Shown here in pieces: positions 42,101-48,570 of a DNA stretch of 64,000 bases. The DNA is from Litoditis marina. Its lineage: Eukaryota; Nematoda; Chromadorea; Rhabditida; Rhabditidae. The notes under the pieces are model-generated. The model saw only the letters and a program-made list of their open reading frames with translations, had not been told where the DNA came from and did not search any database. Both the position numbers and the translations under genes were made by a program. Location of the stretch: contig OZ038433.1 of NCBI GenBank assembly GCA_964036275.1, forward strand, positions 18,110,257-18,174,256, written 5' to 3'. Each line of letters opens with the position of its first letter. Within the stretch, counting starts at the first letter, position 1.

Positions 42101-44465
42101 CGTTGTACAACTGAAATGAAGTTGTGATTATGACACAATTATAATGGAAAGTACAGAAACGTTTGTGACCTACAGACAGCCAGGAGTAATTCCGGAATTT
42201 TAGCTGTGGAGATCATCTTAATCATTCATAGAACACAAGCATCAGCTCCAAGCTCCAATACATATTCCAAACCACCCCAGAAAACATAACTCTTGCTATA
42301 GAAACAAACTTATTGGAACCAAGCTATGCTAACATTTCGCCTCACTGCCAATGAACACATTTACTCTGTTGATTTACCCCAACAGCGAATATCCAAAAAA
42401 ATCCCCTTCATTGATGAACGATGTACCGACTATACAGCAGCAAGGTTGTTCAGATAGTCAGAAAAATTCGCAAAACCGTCTACTTTTTTGCCGAAAAGAT
42501 GAAAATCGGGCTACTTTTTTGAAAAAAATCCTAAATTTTCCCGTGTTTATATCGAAAAACGGATTACTTTTTGTCGCTCAGTCAGACCTTACTGGTGTAT
42601 GGTACCGACCTCTACGCACCGTTTTTTTACGGCTCATAATGAGAACGTGTGTGTTTGTGAAATAAAAACCCCACCTCAATGAACTGCACGGCAACATCGA
42701 ATGTGGGTTCGAGTACCCCCTTCTCCTGTGCCGCCCTTTTGGTGTCCGCCACCATTCGGAATACGTGGGCGATTGCCCGGGGAATCACCCCGACCTGGTC
42801 GTCGCTCATCACCAGACCAGTGTCGAATGAGGTTCCCATCGTGTACGTTTTGCCGGAACCCGTCTGCAAATAAGTAGAGGTTTCTAAATTATAAGGACGA
42901 ATAAATGAATGAATCATTTCATTTATTACTGTCATCATGAGCTGGATTTTCCATATTATTCCTCCATCCTACCTCATGCGGGTATCGAACCAGCGATTGA
43001 AAACTTGAAGAACGTCGTACAAACCTATAGACCATCTAACTAGCCTTTTAGCCGCAATGTCGACAAAGAAAATATACAGAATACAATTCACTGCGATTTT
43101 TATTCAGGATACACACATCTTCCAACTATGATCGTGAGTACAGTTAAATACTGATGAATGGTCCAACAACATACCTGTCCGTATGCGAGAACAGTAGCAT
43201 TGTATCCATCGAAAAGTCCTTCCACCAGTTTTTCGATACATGCCTCATAGATACTCGGCTGGGCACTGGCTTGATCGAACACGTGATCGTACGTGAACGA
43301 ACGATCCCCGCCAATTGTAACCTAAAAACACGTGACGCGTCACATAGAGTGTTCGTCAGCGCTATTAAAGTAGGACGATTACGTGCTCCAATCTCGGCGC
43401 GTCAGTCCTTTAAACTGCAATTGAAAAATGTATTGCAGTTTAAAGGACTGACGCGCCGAGATTGGAGCACGTAATCGTCCTTCTTTAAACGAGTATTTCA
43501 CCTGACTGACGAATGATTAACGAAACTGACCGAATATTTGGTTCATAAATCGACTGTTTTCTGTTTCTCGTTGTTTGTCGATCGGTCTAATCAATTCGAA
43601 CTTATATGAACTAAGCAACGGGCAATGTTATTTTTAAGGTAACTTGGTAGTGAATACTGAACTATGTGTATTCATTCTGATGATGTTTCTATGCAACACA
43701 CTATGATACTATGAACATACCTGTGGTTCATTTGGAATAACCGAAGTACAAACGCGACTTCCCTCTAATTTCTCGCGATTGCCCTGCGGTCTTATTCTGA
43801 AATAGAGTGTTGAGAAGATGACAATCTCAATCATACATGAACTCAACTAAATGCGTACGACTCCAAATTCGTTGTTTGATGAGTTCAGTAGTTCAGTGTA
43901 AGATATACGTCGTCGTATGGTCGTAACATTGTCATTTAGGAATTTCGGACATTTTCGAAAAATGGTACCGTCAACTGACTCCTATGACCTATGAACCATG
44001 GAATCAAGAAACCTTACGCTATAAAACTCGTCTAGACTTGATATCAGAGTTTTGAACCGGTAACTTGAAATACCTATAGAACTGATGTTCTGATTCGTTT
44101 GTATCTTCTGGCCTGCCTTTCCGAAGTATCTTTTCCCTATACGGATTGTTATCATATGCAAATACGGCCTACACCCCTTCAACCCGCAACCCTTCGCGCG
44201 CTCAAAGTAAACAGTTTCAATGGCCAGTTTGAGAGTTTATTTGGCAAGACCCACAAATTAGGAACGTGAAATATAGAAAGCACTATAATAGAACATAAAA
44301 CTTAGTATAAACAAATGTTTTCTGGCAATGATGTTGTCCTCAACAAAGACAGTTCAAGAATGCATTCTGCACTGTTTAGAAGGTCGTGTCGGGGTCACTA
44401 ATAAAATAGACCATAATATGAACATACCTTAGTGCAACCTGCACAGTTGCTGATGCCGCGTCCAT
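3868..44465 (-). CDS. klp-12: Kinesin-4 family motor, KIF21-type (37 coding exons, 1,644 aa)
   Basis: Microtubule-plus-end kinesin-4 of the KIF21A/KIF21B/KLP-12 type; family members restrain microtubule growth, for example in axons. The start codon is at 44465-44463 and the stop TGA at 3870-3868. All exons join in frame with GT/AG junctions to 4,935 nt, close to the roughly 1,640-1,670 aa of vertebrate KIF21 proteins. Order: motor (1-363), coiled-coil stalk with an acidic insert (364-1031), basic and Arg/Glu-rich linker (1032-1295), WD40 propeller (about 1296-1644). The order of blocks and the WD40 spacing match KIF21 rather than other kinesin-4 members, which lack WD40 repeats. Exon coordinates are in the four sub-entries. 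Upstream of the ATG a TTCTTGTAG at about 44488 could be a 5'UTR or trans-splice acceptor. The main uncertainty is the exon 28 donor. The symbol assumes a nematode. Confidence 0.95.
4612..4720. repeat. Short degraded copy of the CGAGTTTT hAT-like element
   Basis: Shares the inner left end (CTGTTAATCGAGTTCAAAA) and right end (CGAGTCGAGTTTCGAG ... GACAACCCTA) with the 569-bp element at 23660-24228, but lacks most of the interior. The left terminal repeat is degenerate and no clean target duplication was found. Its right end lies eight bases from the splice donor of kinesin exon 35. Confidence 0.6.
5561..5705. repeat. Clustered GATCAAACTACAA motif in inverted arrangement
   Basis: In intron 33 several copies of a short motif (GATCAAACTACAA and near variants) lie within 145 bp, with GTGGTGTGGTTT at one side and AACCACAC at the other, suggesting a small foldback element. 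The same motif recurs in other introns and intergenic DNA (19531-19570, 37870, 60061-60130). Confidence 0.45.
7155..7228 (-). pseudogene. Duplicated fragment of kinesin exon 30 and its donor
   Basis: The block resembles 7365-7440, the 3' end of exon 30 plus its intron start, with shared stretches such as CTCTAAAA, CGTACCTTC, ATGACCTGCCCACT and CTGAGGCACTGTTC. It has small deletions and substitutions and lies about 200 bp downstream, inside intron 30. It keeps an exon-like sequence followed by a GTACGG donor but would shift the frame, so it is a non-functional duplicate and a possible decoy splice site. Confidence 0.65.
7881..8840. repeat. 160-bp minisatellite, six copies, rich in CTCATGAG palindromes
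   Basis: GCCGCCAACC recurs at exact 160-bp steps (8041, 8201, 8361, 8521, 8681). Six units lie between about 7881 and 8840 in intron 29. Each unit contains about six CTCATGAG palindromes and an internal TTGTAGCATAGCAATC ... GATTGCTACGCCGCC pairing, so both strands can fold heavily. Copies differ by only a few bases (CTCATGCTAA versus CTCCTGCTAA), implying recent expansion. Confidence 0.95.
10558..10762. repeat. MITE-like element with 27-bp terminal inverted repeats
   Basis: GGGCGACGATTCAGCTAAAA at the left end is matched by its reverse complement TTTTAGCTGAATCGTCGCCC at the right end, about 205 bp apart, with AT-rich DNA between. It lies in intron 27. No coding capacity; superfamily not assigned. 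Confidence 0.6.
12812..12930. repeat. Diverged TTAA-ended palindromic element
   Basis: An imperfect palindrome beginning TTTTAAAGCAGGACGATTA and ending TAATCGTTCTTCTTTAAAG, with centre AACTGCAATTGAAAAATGCA. It is the same family as the better preserved copy at 43365-43488. Located between kinesin exons 25 and 26. Confidence 0.7.
14390..17500 (-). mobile_element. Non-LTR retrotransposon (LINE), RTE-like, apparently full-length coding
   Basis: A single intact endonuclease/reverse transcriptase ORF on the minus strand is followed by a very short 3' UTR and an 8-bp microsatellite tail (ATCTTGAA repeated) ending near 14394. A short 3' UTR with a simple-repeat tail is typical of RTE-clade elements. 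The 5' boundary is not visible; I place it near 17400-17500, and no target duplication was identified. The element lies in intron 24 of the kinesin, in the same orientation as the host gene. Confidence 0.85.
14431..17403 (-). CDS. LINE ORF: APE-type endonuclease plus reverse transcriptase (990 aa)
   Basis: Encodes the enzyme that nicks target DNA and copies the element RNA at the nick. The endonuclease domain (about residues 53-290) shows LNCRGLG with N59, LQETK with E88, YAP at 156-158, GDFNA at 190-194 and the catalytic SDHR at 282-285. The reverse transcriptase domain (about 480-780) shows [42 protein letters not shown] and the catalytic FADD at 723-726, followed by KYLGV. The C-terminal region ([27 protein letters not shown]) resembles RTE-type elements common in nematodes. 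No stop or frameshift interrupts it, so it may be recently active. The true start may be the second methionine at residue 44. Confidence 0.9.
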   Translation of the reverse strand: MWIFGVCFHLLSRAVAFHFALPAICFRPIVDCKLKTQAGTGEAMGPNSLPRAFHLCTLNCRGLGKTSKMQLLQQQLEKINWNFVALQETKRLGTVGETLPNGDVLYHFSLNSTHGTGFLVSSKNSRNVECFCPISSRLSYLDVTMRKRKFRLISAYAPTSAYPDADYNYFLSELNNITANCKDRVPIIAGDFNARLGSRQNQERELGTFAFDSRNDRGRILLDWLQSKHYRSFSSFFKKKEKRTWTWRSPNGTTLSQIDYVFSHANLPVSDVCVLGSFDFDSDHRLLRIVIGLQRKHRIIDKKKTEKYVNRAMFDHGILTSGDPVDEDGSVEEVYNDLIFRIRTAYEVAKCERPLNPFMSDATIDLLKRRRSLQNCRTIRGRLEFTQISKLARFSRKEDVRRRRDAALRNALSRGGGLRKVMQEGSNRRNKIIGLKDENGVVQYHPDQLSSIAKRFYNKLYEDDSQMNPVPSWMEDSTPPFLEKEIRSAIDSLRSGKSPGLDRIPAEAIKWSGSVVLKDITRMFNQILAGDDIPASLMMSRTRLLFKKGEVSEIANYRPITLLNTFYKLLSRCVLNRIEPLLDEQMSEEQCGFRRKYGTSDNIHILRQVIERAREYRMPLFLCFVDLSKAFDRVHHQAIWNTLTTLGIQQPLVDVLRSVYLASKCSIDVNGQDVSIEIRRGVRQGDVISPRLFTTVLDVALRELNWSELGIRVNGKSLSHLLFADDCLLFAPDKDTLKRMIKEFMAACGRVGLEINMAKSEYMTNQNDVSPLQFADVALPPKQSVKYLGVTVNISGNWDPEISRRISSAWFGFNEYRTILKTPSFPMSMKRKIFHAVIMPRLLYGAESWALSNGNKDRLRVVQRKMERAMLNVKLQDRLPCATLRGITGLKDVVLEATKLKFSFCSRISQMNRDRWSLIVTEWRPFDRIRSSGRPVVRWRDELVLAVQSFNRAMRRGRVRPPNVRGEEILRMCRDRDTWMAIKEHHIVTI
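19310..19497. repeat. Foldback of AAGTCATTAA / TTAATGACTT repeats
   Basis: Three to four copies of an AAGTCATTAAAA motif on the left (19316-19360) are mirrored by TTAATGACTTTTACTTT copies on the right (19434-19492), with about 75 bp between. It is a small stem-loop repeat with no ORF. Confidence 0.7.
19531..19570. repeat. Small palindrome of the GATCAAACTACAA family
   Basis: TTGTAGTTTGATCTC and GAGATCAAACTACAA face each other across about ten bases, making a 15-bp stem. It is the clearest inverted pair of a motif seen many times in the window. Confidence 0.7.
20470..20704. mobile_element. Tc1/mariner-type MITE, copy 1
   Basis: The ends are TATAGTTCGTTTCACC and its approximate complement GTGAAACAGACTATA, with TA at both borders as in Tc1/mariner target duplication. 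Sub-terminal CTACAGTAATCT and AATCTTACTGTAGAGG also pair. A second copy with the same ends is at 61738-61973. About 235 bp, non-coding. Confidence 0.7.
21027..26720. other. Kinesin intron 23: mostly unassigned AT-rich DNA
   Basis: About 5.7 kb between exons 24 and 23. Apart from the hAT-like element at 23660-24228 I see no gene, only short unsupported ORFs and scattered simple sequence. Confidence 0.6.
23660..24228. mobile_element. hAT-like non-autonomous element made of CGAGTTTT repeats
   Basis: The terminal inverted repeats start TAGGGTTGTTAA and end TTTAACAACCCTA. They are flanked by an identical 8-bp duplication ATAGCAAT on each side, the signature of hAT superfamily insertion. The 569-bp interior is almost wholly degenerate TTTCGAGTTTTCGAGTTTTGGGAAA units, with a 3' half partly repeating the left half (GAGTCGAGTCGAG blocks near 23930 and 24190). 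Long ORFs in several frames (up to 235 aa) are a by-product of the repeat. Confidence 0.8.
29018..30281 (+). CDS. Nested small membrane protein gene, exons 1-4 (3' end not settled)
   Basis: A spliced plus-strand gene inside intron 22 of the kinesin. Exons: 29018-29098, 29241-29429, 29787-29953, 30167-30281. All have GT donors, CAG acceptors and matching phases, giving 184 residues before a phase-0 donor. The protein starts [13 protein letters not shown], has a polar Arg/Ser-rich N-terminal half (1-90), two hydrophobic helices in exon 3 (about residues 91-111 and 120-142, separated by a short Arg-containing turn) and a polar Ser/Arg tail. It looks like a hairpin membrane protein with both termini on one side. 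I do not recognise the family. TTCTTTTCCAG about 50 bases upstream of the ATG could be a 5' UTR or trans-splice acceptor. Confidence 0.75.
30282..31763. other. Intron of the nested gene with scattered open reading fragments
   Basis: Between about 30918 and 31620 several plus-strand reading fragments of about 60-90 codons follow each other in different frames, separated by single stops. This pattern fits a decayed coding element, but I could not match it to a known family. Confidence 0.3.
31764..31814 (+). other. Candidate terminal exon of the nested gene
   Basis: After AATTCCAG, a phase-0 reading gives 16 codons beginning SMKVVTG and then TGA, which would complete a 200-aa protein. An alternative terminal exon after TTTCAG at 31105-31164 encodes 19 mostly non-polar residues before a stop. 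The first is preferred for its hydrophilic, tail-like composition. Neither is proven. Confidence 0.4.
35082..35253. mobile_element. hAT-type MITE, copy 1 (intron 15)
   Basis: Member of a family of about 170 bp starting CATACACCAG, with internal TTGTCCGAATAGTCAG, GAAAATCGGTCTACTTTTGA and TTGTCGCTTAGTCAGACC. The right end is degraded, yet an 8-bp duplication GCAAAAGA (35074-35081 and 35254-35261) still brackets it. Non-coding. Confidence 0.8.
36115..36234 (-). pseudogene. Two short duplicates of the exon 14 acceptor region
   Basis: The start of exon 14 and its upstream intron (GAAACATAGTCCGAGGTAGC at 36009-36028, then GGAATACACG) is repeated at 36115-36139 (TAGTCAGAGGTGGCTGGAAT, then ACACG) and 36214-36234 (GAAACATAGTCCGAGGTAGC, then T). 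These are spaced about 100 bp apart upstream of the real exon in transcription order. They carry extra acceptor-like AG sites but no extended exon. Confidence 0.6.
36326..36590. repeat. Foldback element built on CGGTCGG motifs
   Basis: AATTGACCAAGACGCGGTCG on the left is mirrored by CGACCGCGTCTTGGTCAATT on the right. Inner blocks GGCACATGTCCAACTGGCGG and AGCTGGCGGTCGGTAA are likewise mirrored. Arms are about 115 bp and the centre about 35 bp. Located in intron 13, GC-rich against an AT-rich background. Confidence 0.85.
38419..38588. mobile_element. hAT-type MITE, copy 2 (intron 11)
   Basis: Same family as 35082-35253. Ends CATACACCAG and GCTGTATG, bracketed by the 8-bp duplication TGTAATTG. 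Non-coding. Confidence 0.85.
41165..41334. mobile_element. hAT-type MITE, copy 3 (intron 6)
   Basis: Same family. Ends CATACACCAGCAAGG and CCTTGCTGTTGTATG, bracketed by the 8-bp duplication GTGGTACG. Non-coding. Confidence 0.88.
41550..41716. mobile_element. hAT-type MITE, copy 4, inserted at a splice acceptor (intron 5)
   Basis: Same family in the opposite orientation. Ends CATACACCAGTAAGG and CTTTACTGTATG, bracketed by the 8-bp duplication TCTGAAAT. On the minus strand that duplication reads ATTTCAGA, the 3' splice site of kinesin exon 6, so the insertion doubled the acceptor. The exon-proximal copy (41542-41549) gives the intact exon. Confidence 0.9.
42431..42601. mobile_element. hAT-type MITE, copy 5 (intron 4)
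   Basis: Same family. Ends TATACAGCAGCAAGG and CCTTACTGGTGTATG, bracketed by the 8-bp duplication GTACCGAC. Non-coding. Confidence 0.88.
42962..43046 (-). repeat. tRNA-derived relic with consensus B box
   Basis: On the minus strand a TAGTTAGATGGTCTATAGG A-box-like start is followed by CGCTGGTTCGATACCCGC, a perfect pol III B box. The acceptor stem is not convincing. A tRNA pseudogene or SINE head in intron 3. Confidence 0.45.
43365..43488. repeat. Near-perfect TTAA-ended palindrome
   Basis: Arms of about 57 bp (TTAAAGTAGGACGATTACGT ... GTCCTTTAAACTGCAAT) are mirrored with almost no mismatch around a ten-base loop. Both ends carry TTAA. This resembles TTAA-flanked palindromic repeats of nematodes (PALTTAA type). 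A diverged relative is at 12812-12930. Confidence 0.85.
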
Positions 44466-45604
44466 TTTGAATTGGTAATCTTCACACTACAAGAACATCA
44501 GAAGTTGCGAGCAGAAGAAACAGTAAAATCGAGTAGATTTTCAGTACAGCTGATTTTCCCAGCAAAAAATAGTAGTCTGAAACAAAAAAATATGGTTCAA
44601 ACATAAATATGCTAACAACCATACAACATGATTTATGAGAAAGAAGGAAGATTACGAACAAATTTACTGAATTTTAAAGAATTAAAAAATAAAAATAAAT
44701 ATCGACCGAATTTTGAAAACCGGAAGATTATAGTTACGCTGTAAACCAAGGGCAACTAGACTGTAGAAGCTGTGTGTAGGATCTAAAACTGGGTACTGTA
44801 GTTTTCTTACAAATGAAAAACAATAGAATTGTACTTACAATATTTAATTCAAAACACTAACTTTAGGTATCGGAAACAGCTTGAAAATCATGGCCAATGA
44901 GTCGATTTATTCGCAGAAAACCCCTACAAATGCCCTTGTTGCTCTACTTTTTTTCCCAAAAAGCTATCAATGTGGTTGAATACTTTCATCAAAATGTGCG
45001 AAGTGAACTGATTATAACAAGTCTAGAACGAGAAGGGGTTTTTGCGCGTTAAAGGCGACGTCTCGATTGAGGAACGGGGTCCAGTTGGTGATTGTTTGGG
45101 GGAAACCTCCCCCCCCCACAATCACACCTGCGCGGCCGATAAATCAATTCCGCTGCCATTTTTCGGCAAAGAGTGGACATTGGGGACATCGAATTCAGAA
45201 AAACCATGAAAAGGTCATCATTATGAACTTTCAGATGGGATAATATCTGTTAATATTCGTATAGTTGGATCAGTTTACATTCCGATTTAATTACAGAACG
45301 TAAACTTCAAAACTAGGAATGACAAGAGTAAATTGGTTTCTCATAGAGTCTCGAACAAATTTTGGGCCAGTTCCACAAGGAACCGGGTAATTGTGAACCC
45401 TATCAACGGATTCACAAAAACCAAGAAAAGGTCATCAATATGAACTTTCAAATGGGATAAGTGTTTCTATCAATATTATGGGTAGATAAGTACAAATACC
45501 GTTCTGATTTCGGTAGCTTATGTTTCACAACTGGGTATAATACGATATGAATAGATTTTCAATGAGTCTCGACGAATTTTCAGTGCAGACAGGTTTTGAT
45601 CAAT
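44466..45604. other. Kinesin 5' flank with a diverged 218-bp tandem duplication
   Basis: No gene seen. Two diverged copies of a segment of about 215 bp lie at 45192-45409 and 45410-45604 (shared AAAAGGTCATCA, TATGAACTTTCA, ATGGGATAA and GAGTCTCGA). The Polinton-like palindrome is inserted directly after the second copy. A nine-base C run is near 45110. The kinesin promoter must lie here, but no specific site is evident. Confidence 0.6.
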
Positions 45605-45610
45605 GTTACA
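45605..45610. repeat. Target site duplication, left copy (GTTACA)
   Basis: Identical to 58427-58432 on the other side of the element. The six-base length fits Polinton/Maverick integration. Confidence 0.85.
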
Positions 45611-46149
45611 AGTAGTGTATGTACCCCCCCTGCGGCGTGTCCCCCAGTTGCGGCGCCTCCTAAATAGAGTCTCCCCCTGCGGAATTGCCCCCAGTTGCGG
45701 AATCTCTATTCTACTCTCTTAGGCTTCCAGGTGCAGGAATGAGGTATCACCCAGGAATGAGGTTTTGAAAGCAATCAAAAAAAAATCAATATTTTTCAAA
45801 AAAAAAAAAATCAAAAAATCAAAAAATACATTTTAGTCATTTTCATCTCATTTTTTCCTTATTTACACCTGCGGGACGAGTCCCCCAGTTGCGACTGCCA
45901 TTCTAAAACACCAGTTTCGAAATTAAGGGGTTCTTCTGATATCTGCATGATATGCTGATCTTGCACAGCAGAATATGCGACCGCGAGTTGGTAGTCCATG
46001 TATTTTGATTATTGCGAAATTTTTCAGGTTTTCGAAATAGGTGTTCGTTATTTCGAGAGTGACCTTGTACTAACCGATTCGCTTATACGAAATAATACGC
46101 TATATAGACGCTTATGGGGTGACATTGAATTGACCAGTCTTGCAATTAC

Positions 46150-46300
46150 GAAAATGCTGAGATAGGATCAAAAGGAGCGTGGCCAAGGCCTGTGATTGGT
46201 CAGTTCATCACCTACGAAACAACCAGGCGAGATTCGAAAATGCTGAGATAGGCATGATCAAAAGGGGCGTGGCCAAGGCCTGTGATTGGTCAATTCAACA
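46150..46300 (+). promoter_or_regulatory. Tandemly duplicated promoter-like block before the Cys-rich ORF
   Basis: The sequence AAAATGCTGAGATAGG ... GCGTGGCCAAGGCCTGTGAT followed by TGGTCA occurs twice, 87 bp apart, ending about 60 bp before the ATG at 46357. Each copy holds a GC-box-like GGCGTGGCC and an inverted CCAAT box (ATTGG). Position and duplication suggest an upstream activating region. This is inference from motifs only. Confidence 0.5.
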
Positions 46301-46356
46301 AGTACCAGGCCAGAAATACGTAAATCGTCATTCAGCACACCTACGTTCATATCAAC

Positions 46357-46956
46357 ATGTCGTCCCTTTTTGACTGTGAATTGAAAATTAAAGCCGTTGT
46401 TCCTTCTTCTACTCGTCTATCTCTTTCCTTTGCCGTGACAATTTCGAAACTATTATCCGATTCAAAGTTTGCCACTGATCCAGTTGATGTGGAAAGAATA
46501 CGCCAGAAGCAATGTTATTTGAGAAAGCATCCTGCAACATGGAACACGACAGCTCTCGAACTTCTTGAAAGATGTGAAATCCCGGCCGATAAACCCGTCT
46601 TTGGGATGGATGATCTCGAAAAAATTGCTGCAAAAATGCCTCGCTATCATATTCAACTATATCACCGTGTTCCTCCCGCCAAAGTCTATTCATTGAAATG
46701 GGAAAGTAATACTACTGCCCCCAAAAAGATGTTCATTGCCTGTTTTAACGGTCACTTCGATGTATTCACACCCAATAGGACTACTATTGGAAAAACATTG
46801 TGCAAAGACTGCTACAAAACGTATTTGAGAGCGGATCGTCACAAGTGTACACCCATGTGTATTCACTGCCGTCGCAAGGGATGCACTGAAACTTGCGTTC
46901 GGAAGGTCGACTGTCCGAACTGTAACGAGAATTTCTACATACAAAGATGCTATTGA
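46357..46956 (+). CDS. Cys-rich 199-aa protein, resembles N-terminal zinc region of Polinton-type PolB
   Basis: A complete ORF starting ATGTCGTCC and ending TGA, with a duplicated promoter-like block upstream. Residues about 1-135 are mixed alpha/beta-like without known motif. Residues about 148-199 form a dense Cys/His cluster: CKDC, HKC, CIHC, then two single Cys, CPNC and a final Cys. The order CxxC - HxC - CxxC - CPxCxxxFxxxxC resembles the zinc-binding segment ahead of the exonuclease domain in protein-primed type B polymerases of Polintons and adintoviruses. The ORF stops just after it, so exonuclease and polymerase domains are absent. It may be a truncated polymerase or a stand-alone finger protein. 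The family match is from memory of the pattern, not a search. Confidence 0.6.
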   Translation: MSSLFDCELKIKAVVPSSTRLSLSFAVTISKLLSDSKFATDPVDVERIRQKQCYLRKHPATWNTTALELLERCEIPADKPVFGMDDLEKIAAKMPRYHIQLYHRVPPAKVYSLKWESNTTAPKKMFIACFNGHFDVFTPNRTTIGKTLCKDCYKTYLRADRHKCTPMCIHCRRKGCTETCVRKVDCPNCNENFYIQRCY

Positions 46957-47254
46957 AGTAATATTATAGTTTGTAATAAATATTTCACCTCTATTCTGTT
47001 TTTGATACATAAGCAAAAATATGATTACGCTTGATGGAACTAATATCTCGGCCAGAAAAAAACGATGTTCCATTCAATCATCGAGTTCCACCAGCCTTGG
47101 TGAAAACTCCCGTTGTTCTATTTTCACGAGCACACATCAATAACCATTGCACAATTTGAATTGTCGAGTAAGGTAGCTTTAACGAAATTTCAACTCAGAA
47201 ATGGGATGTCTACACCACAAAAAATACAAAATCATATAAATTTAATATCAACAC

Positions 47255-47297
47255 TAAACCATTCGGGAACGGAGAGGTCACGCGAAGTGCCCTTGTA
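47255..47297. repeat. Palindrome-arm box 1 (GGAGAGGTCAC...AGTGCCC)
   Basis: CATTCGGGAACGGAGAGGTC continuing ACGCGAAGTGCCC. Related boxes are at 48440-48480 and 50945-50985 (same strand) and 51772-51815 (opposite strand), with mirror copies in the right arm at 56741-56783, 55558-55598, 53053-53093 and 52223-52266. Conservation is limited to about 40 bp around GGTCAC and AGTG/GGTGA. The function is unknown. Confidence 0.7.
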
Positions 47298-47559
47298 GAA
47301 TACGTTTTAACACTATTTCGCCAATTGAGTCAGAACCATGAAGAACGTTCGGAAACCTCAAGCTAATTTTTTGATTTAGCCTTCTCGACTAAGATTCAGA
47401 CATGAGAGTGTACGTGAGTAGGAACGTAAATAAGCAGACATGACATTCACAAATCACACCGGAACGCGACGCATCTAGTGTCGTCGGCCAAGAAAAAAAC
47501 CACTTGTGCTATTGAATGAGCTCCTACGTGTTCAATATTTCGAGAACTTTTATCCACTT

Positions 47560-47693
47560 CATAGTGTTCCAAAATTATGTTTTTCTTTATGGTCATCCAG
47601 GTATCTCTGCACATCCTTAATACCACTTTACCTTGGACATTGGGGAAACTGCCACGACCTCTTTTCGTTGTACGGGTGAAAGTTACACGGCTT
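47560..47693 (-). mobile_element. LINE 3'-end fragment inside the left arm
   Basis: On the minus strand it encodes a stretch similar to the last 40 residues of the LINE at 14431-17403 (PNVQGK, LRMCRDTWM versus [17 protein letters not shown]). The DNA also aligns (TTCTTTATGGTCATCCA versus TTCCTTTATGGCCATCCA). It lacks the rest of the element and is clearly diverged. The mirror copy is at about 56345-56478. Confidence 0.75.
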
Positions 47694-48570
47694 AAGAAAC
47701 ATTCATTAAGAAACATTCTTTTGCGACTTTTTGCGTCATAGAGCTTGTGAAAGCGAAGCAGATACCATTAAGACTTGTGGTTTGCATGTGTTTTAGGTGC
47801 AAAATGTGTTAGACTTTATTTTTGAAGTGGAAATCACCTTCGAAAAGCCGTTTGCCATTAAAAAATACGTGCTTTTTCATGAATGTGTCTAGATTTTATC
47901 CTCAGTACCGCTTCAAAAAATCCCGGTCAAGTGAGTTCACTCTGAAAGAGTTTGAAATGCCTAGAAACTCATTGTTGATTTGAATTCAAAAACAACATTC
48001 AAAAATGTGCCCTGAATTCGATGAGAGAAACACTCTAAAATTCAGTAAAATACACTTAACGGGATAACAACAGAAGACCTTGAAGCCAGGTATGAACAAA
48101 GTGTGAAACAACTCAGTTTATTGTACATCACTTTACGGGTTTTTTTGAATATGTATTGTGACTGGTTACATATTTTCAGGAAAATCATCGAAATCGGCTC
48201 TAGATATCCAAGTACATGCCTATGAAGAATCTCTATGACCCTCTAATCTCTTTATACTCTCTTGCTCTGCAAAATATCTCTCTAGCAGAAATTTTATGAA
48301 AAACCCACCACTAGGATTGAGTTCCGCATAATTACGAAGCGTAATGAAGACATACTGATCTTAACACGCCTAAAATTTAATAGTTTTCATAGAAAATACG
48401 CAAAACTTACCAACGCTCATTTTCAATTTACAACACACAAACGTTCGGTAACAGAGCGGTCACAACAAGTGATATCGTAGTGTCCGTTTTTCATTCATTC
48501 TCTTTTACTGCTCAAACTATCAATCACAGTTTTTTTCAATTGCCCAGAAAACAAGCCATATCTAGAATAT

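Larger units (their letters stand above)
39989..44465 (-). other. klp-12: Kinesin motor-domain exons 1-9
   Basis: Exons: 44428-44465, 43721-43796, 43175-43321, 42675-42863, 41976-42110, 41387-41542, 40843-40971, 40450-40565, 39989-40091. Exon 1 and 2 join to give the VALRIRP start strand of kinesins. The P-loop [12 protein letters not shown] spans the exon 3/4 junction (residues 86-97). Switch I is NEQSSRSHA (215-223) and switch II is DLAGSE (263-268). [19 protein letters not shown] and [15 protein letters not shown] close the catalytic core at about residue 363. All nucleotide-contacting motifs are intact, so an active ATPase is expected. Confidence 0.95.

Noticed and set aside
46409..47073. 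Minus-strand ORFs of 94 and 127 codons over and after the Cys-rich ORF, and their mirrors
   Set aside because: Antisense to the better supported 199-aa ORF, with no motif of their own.
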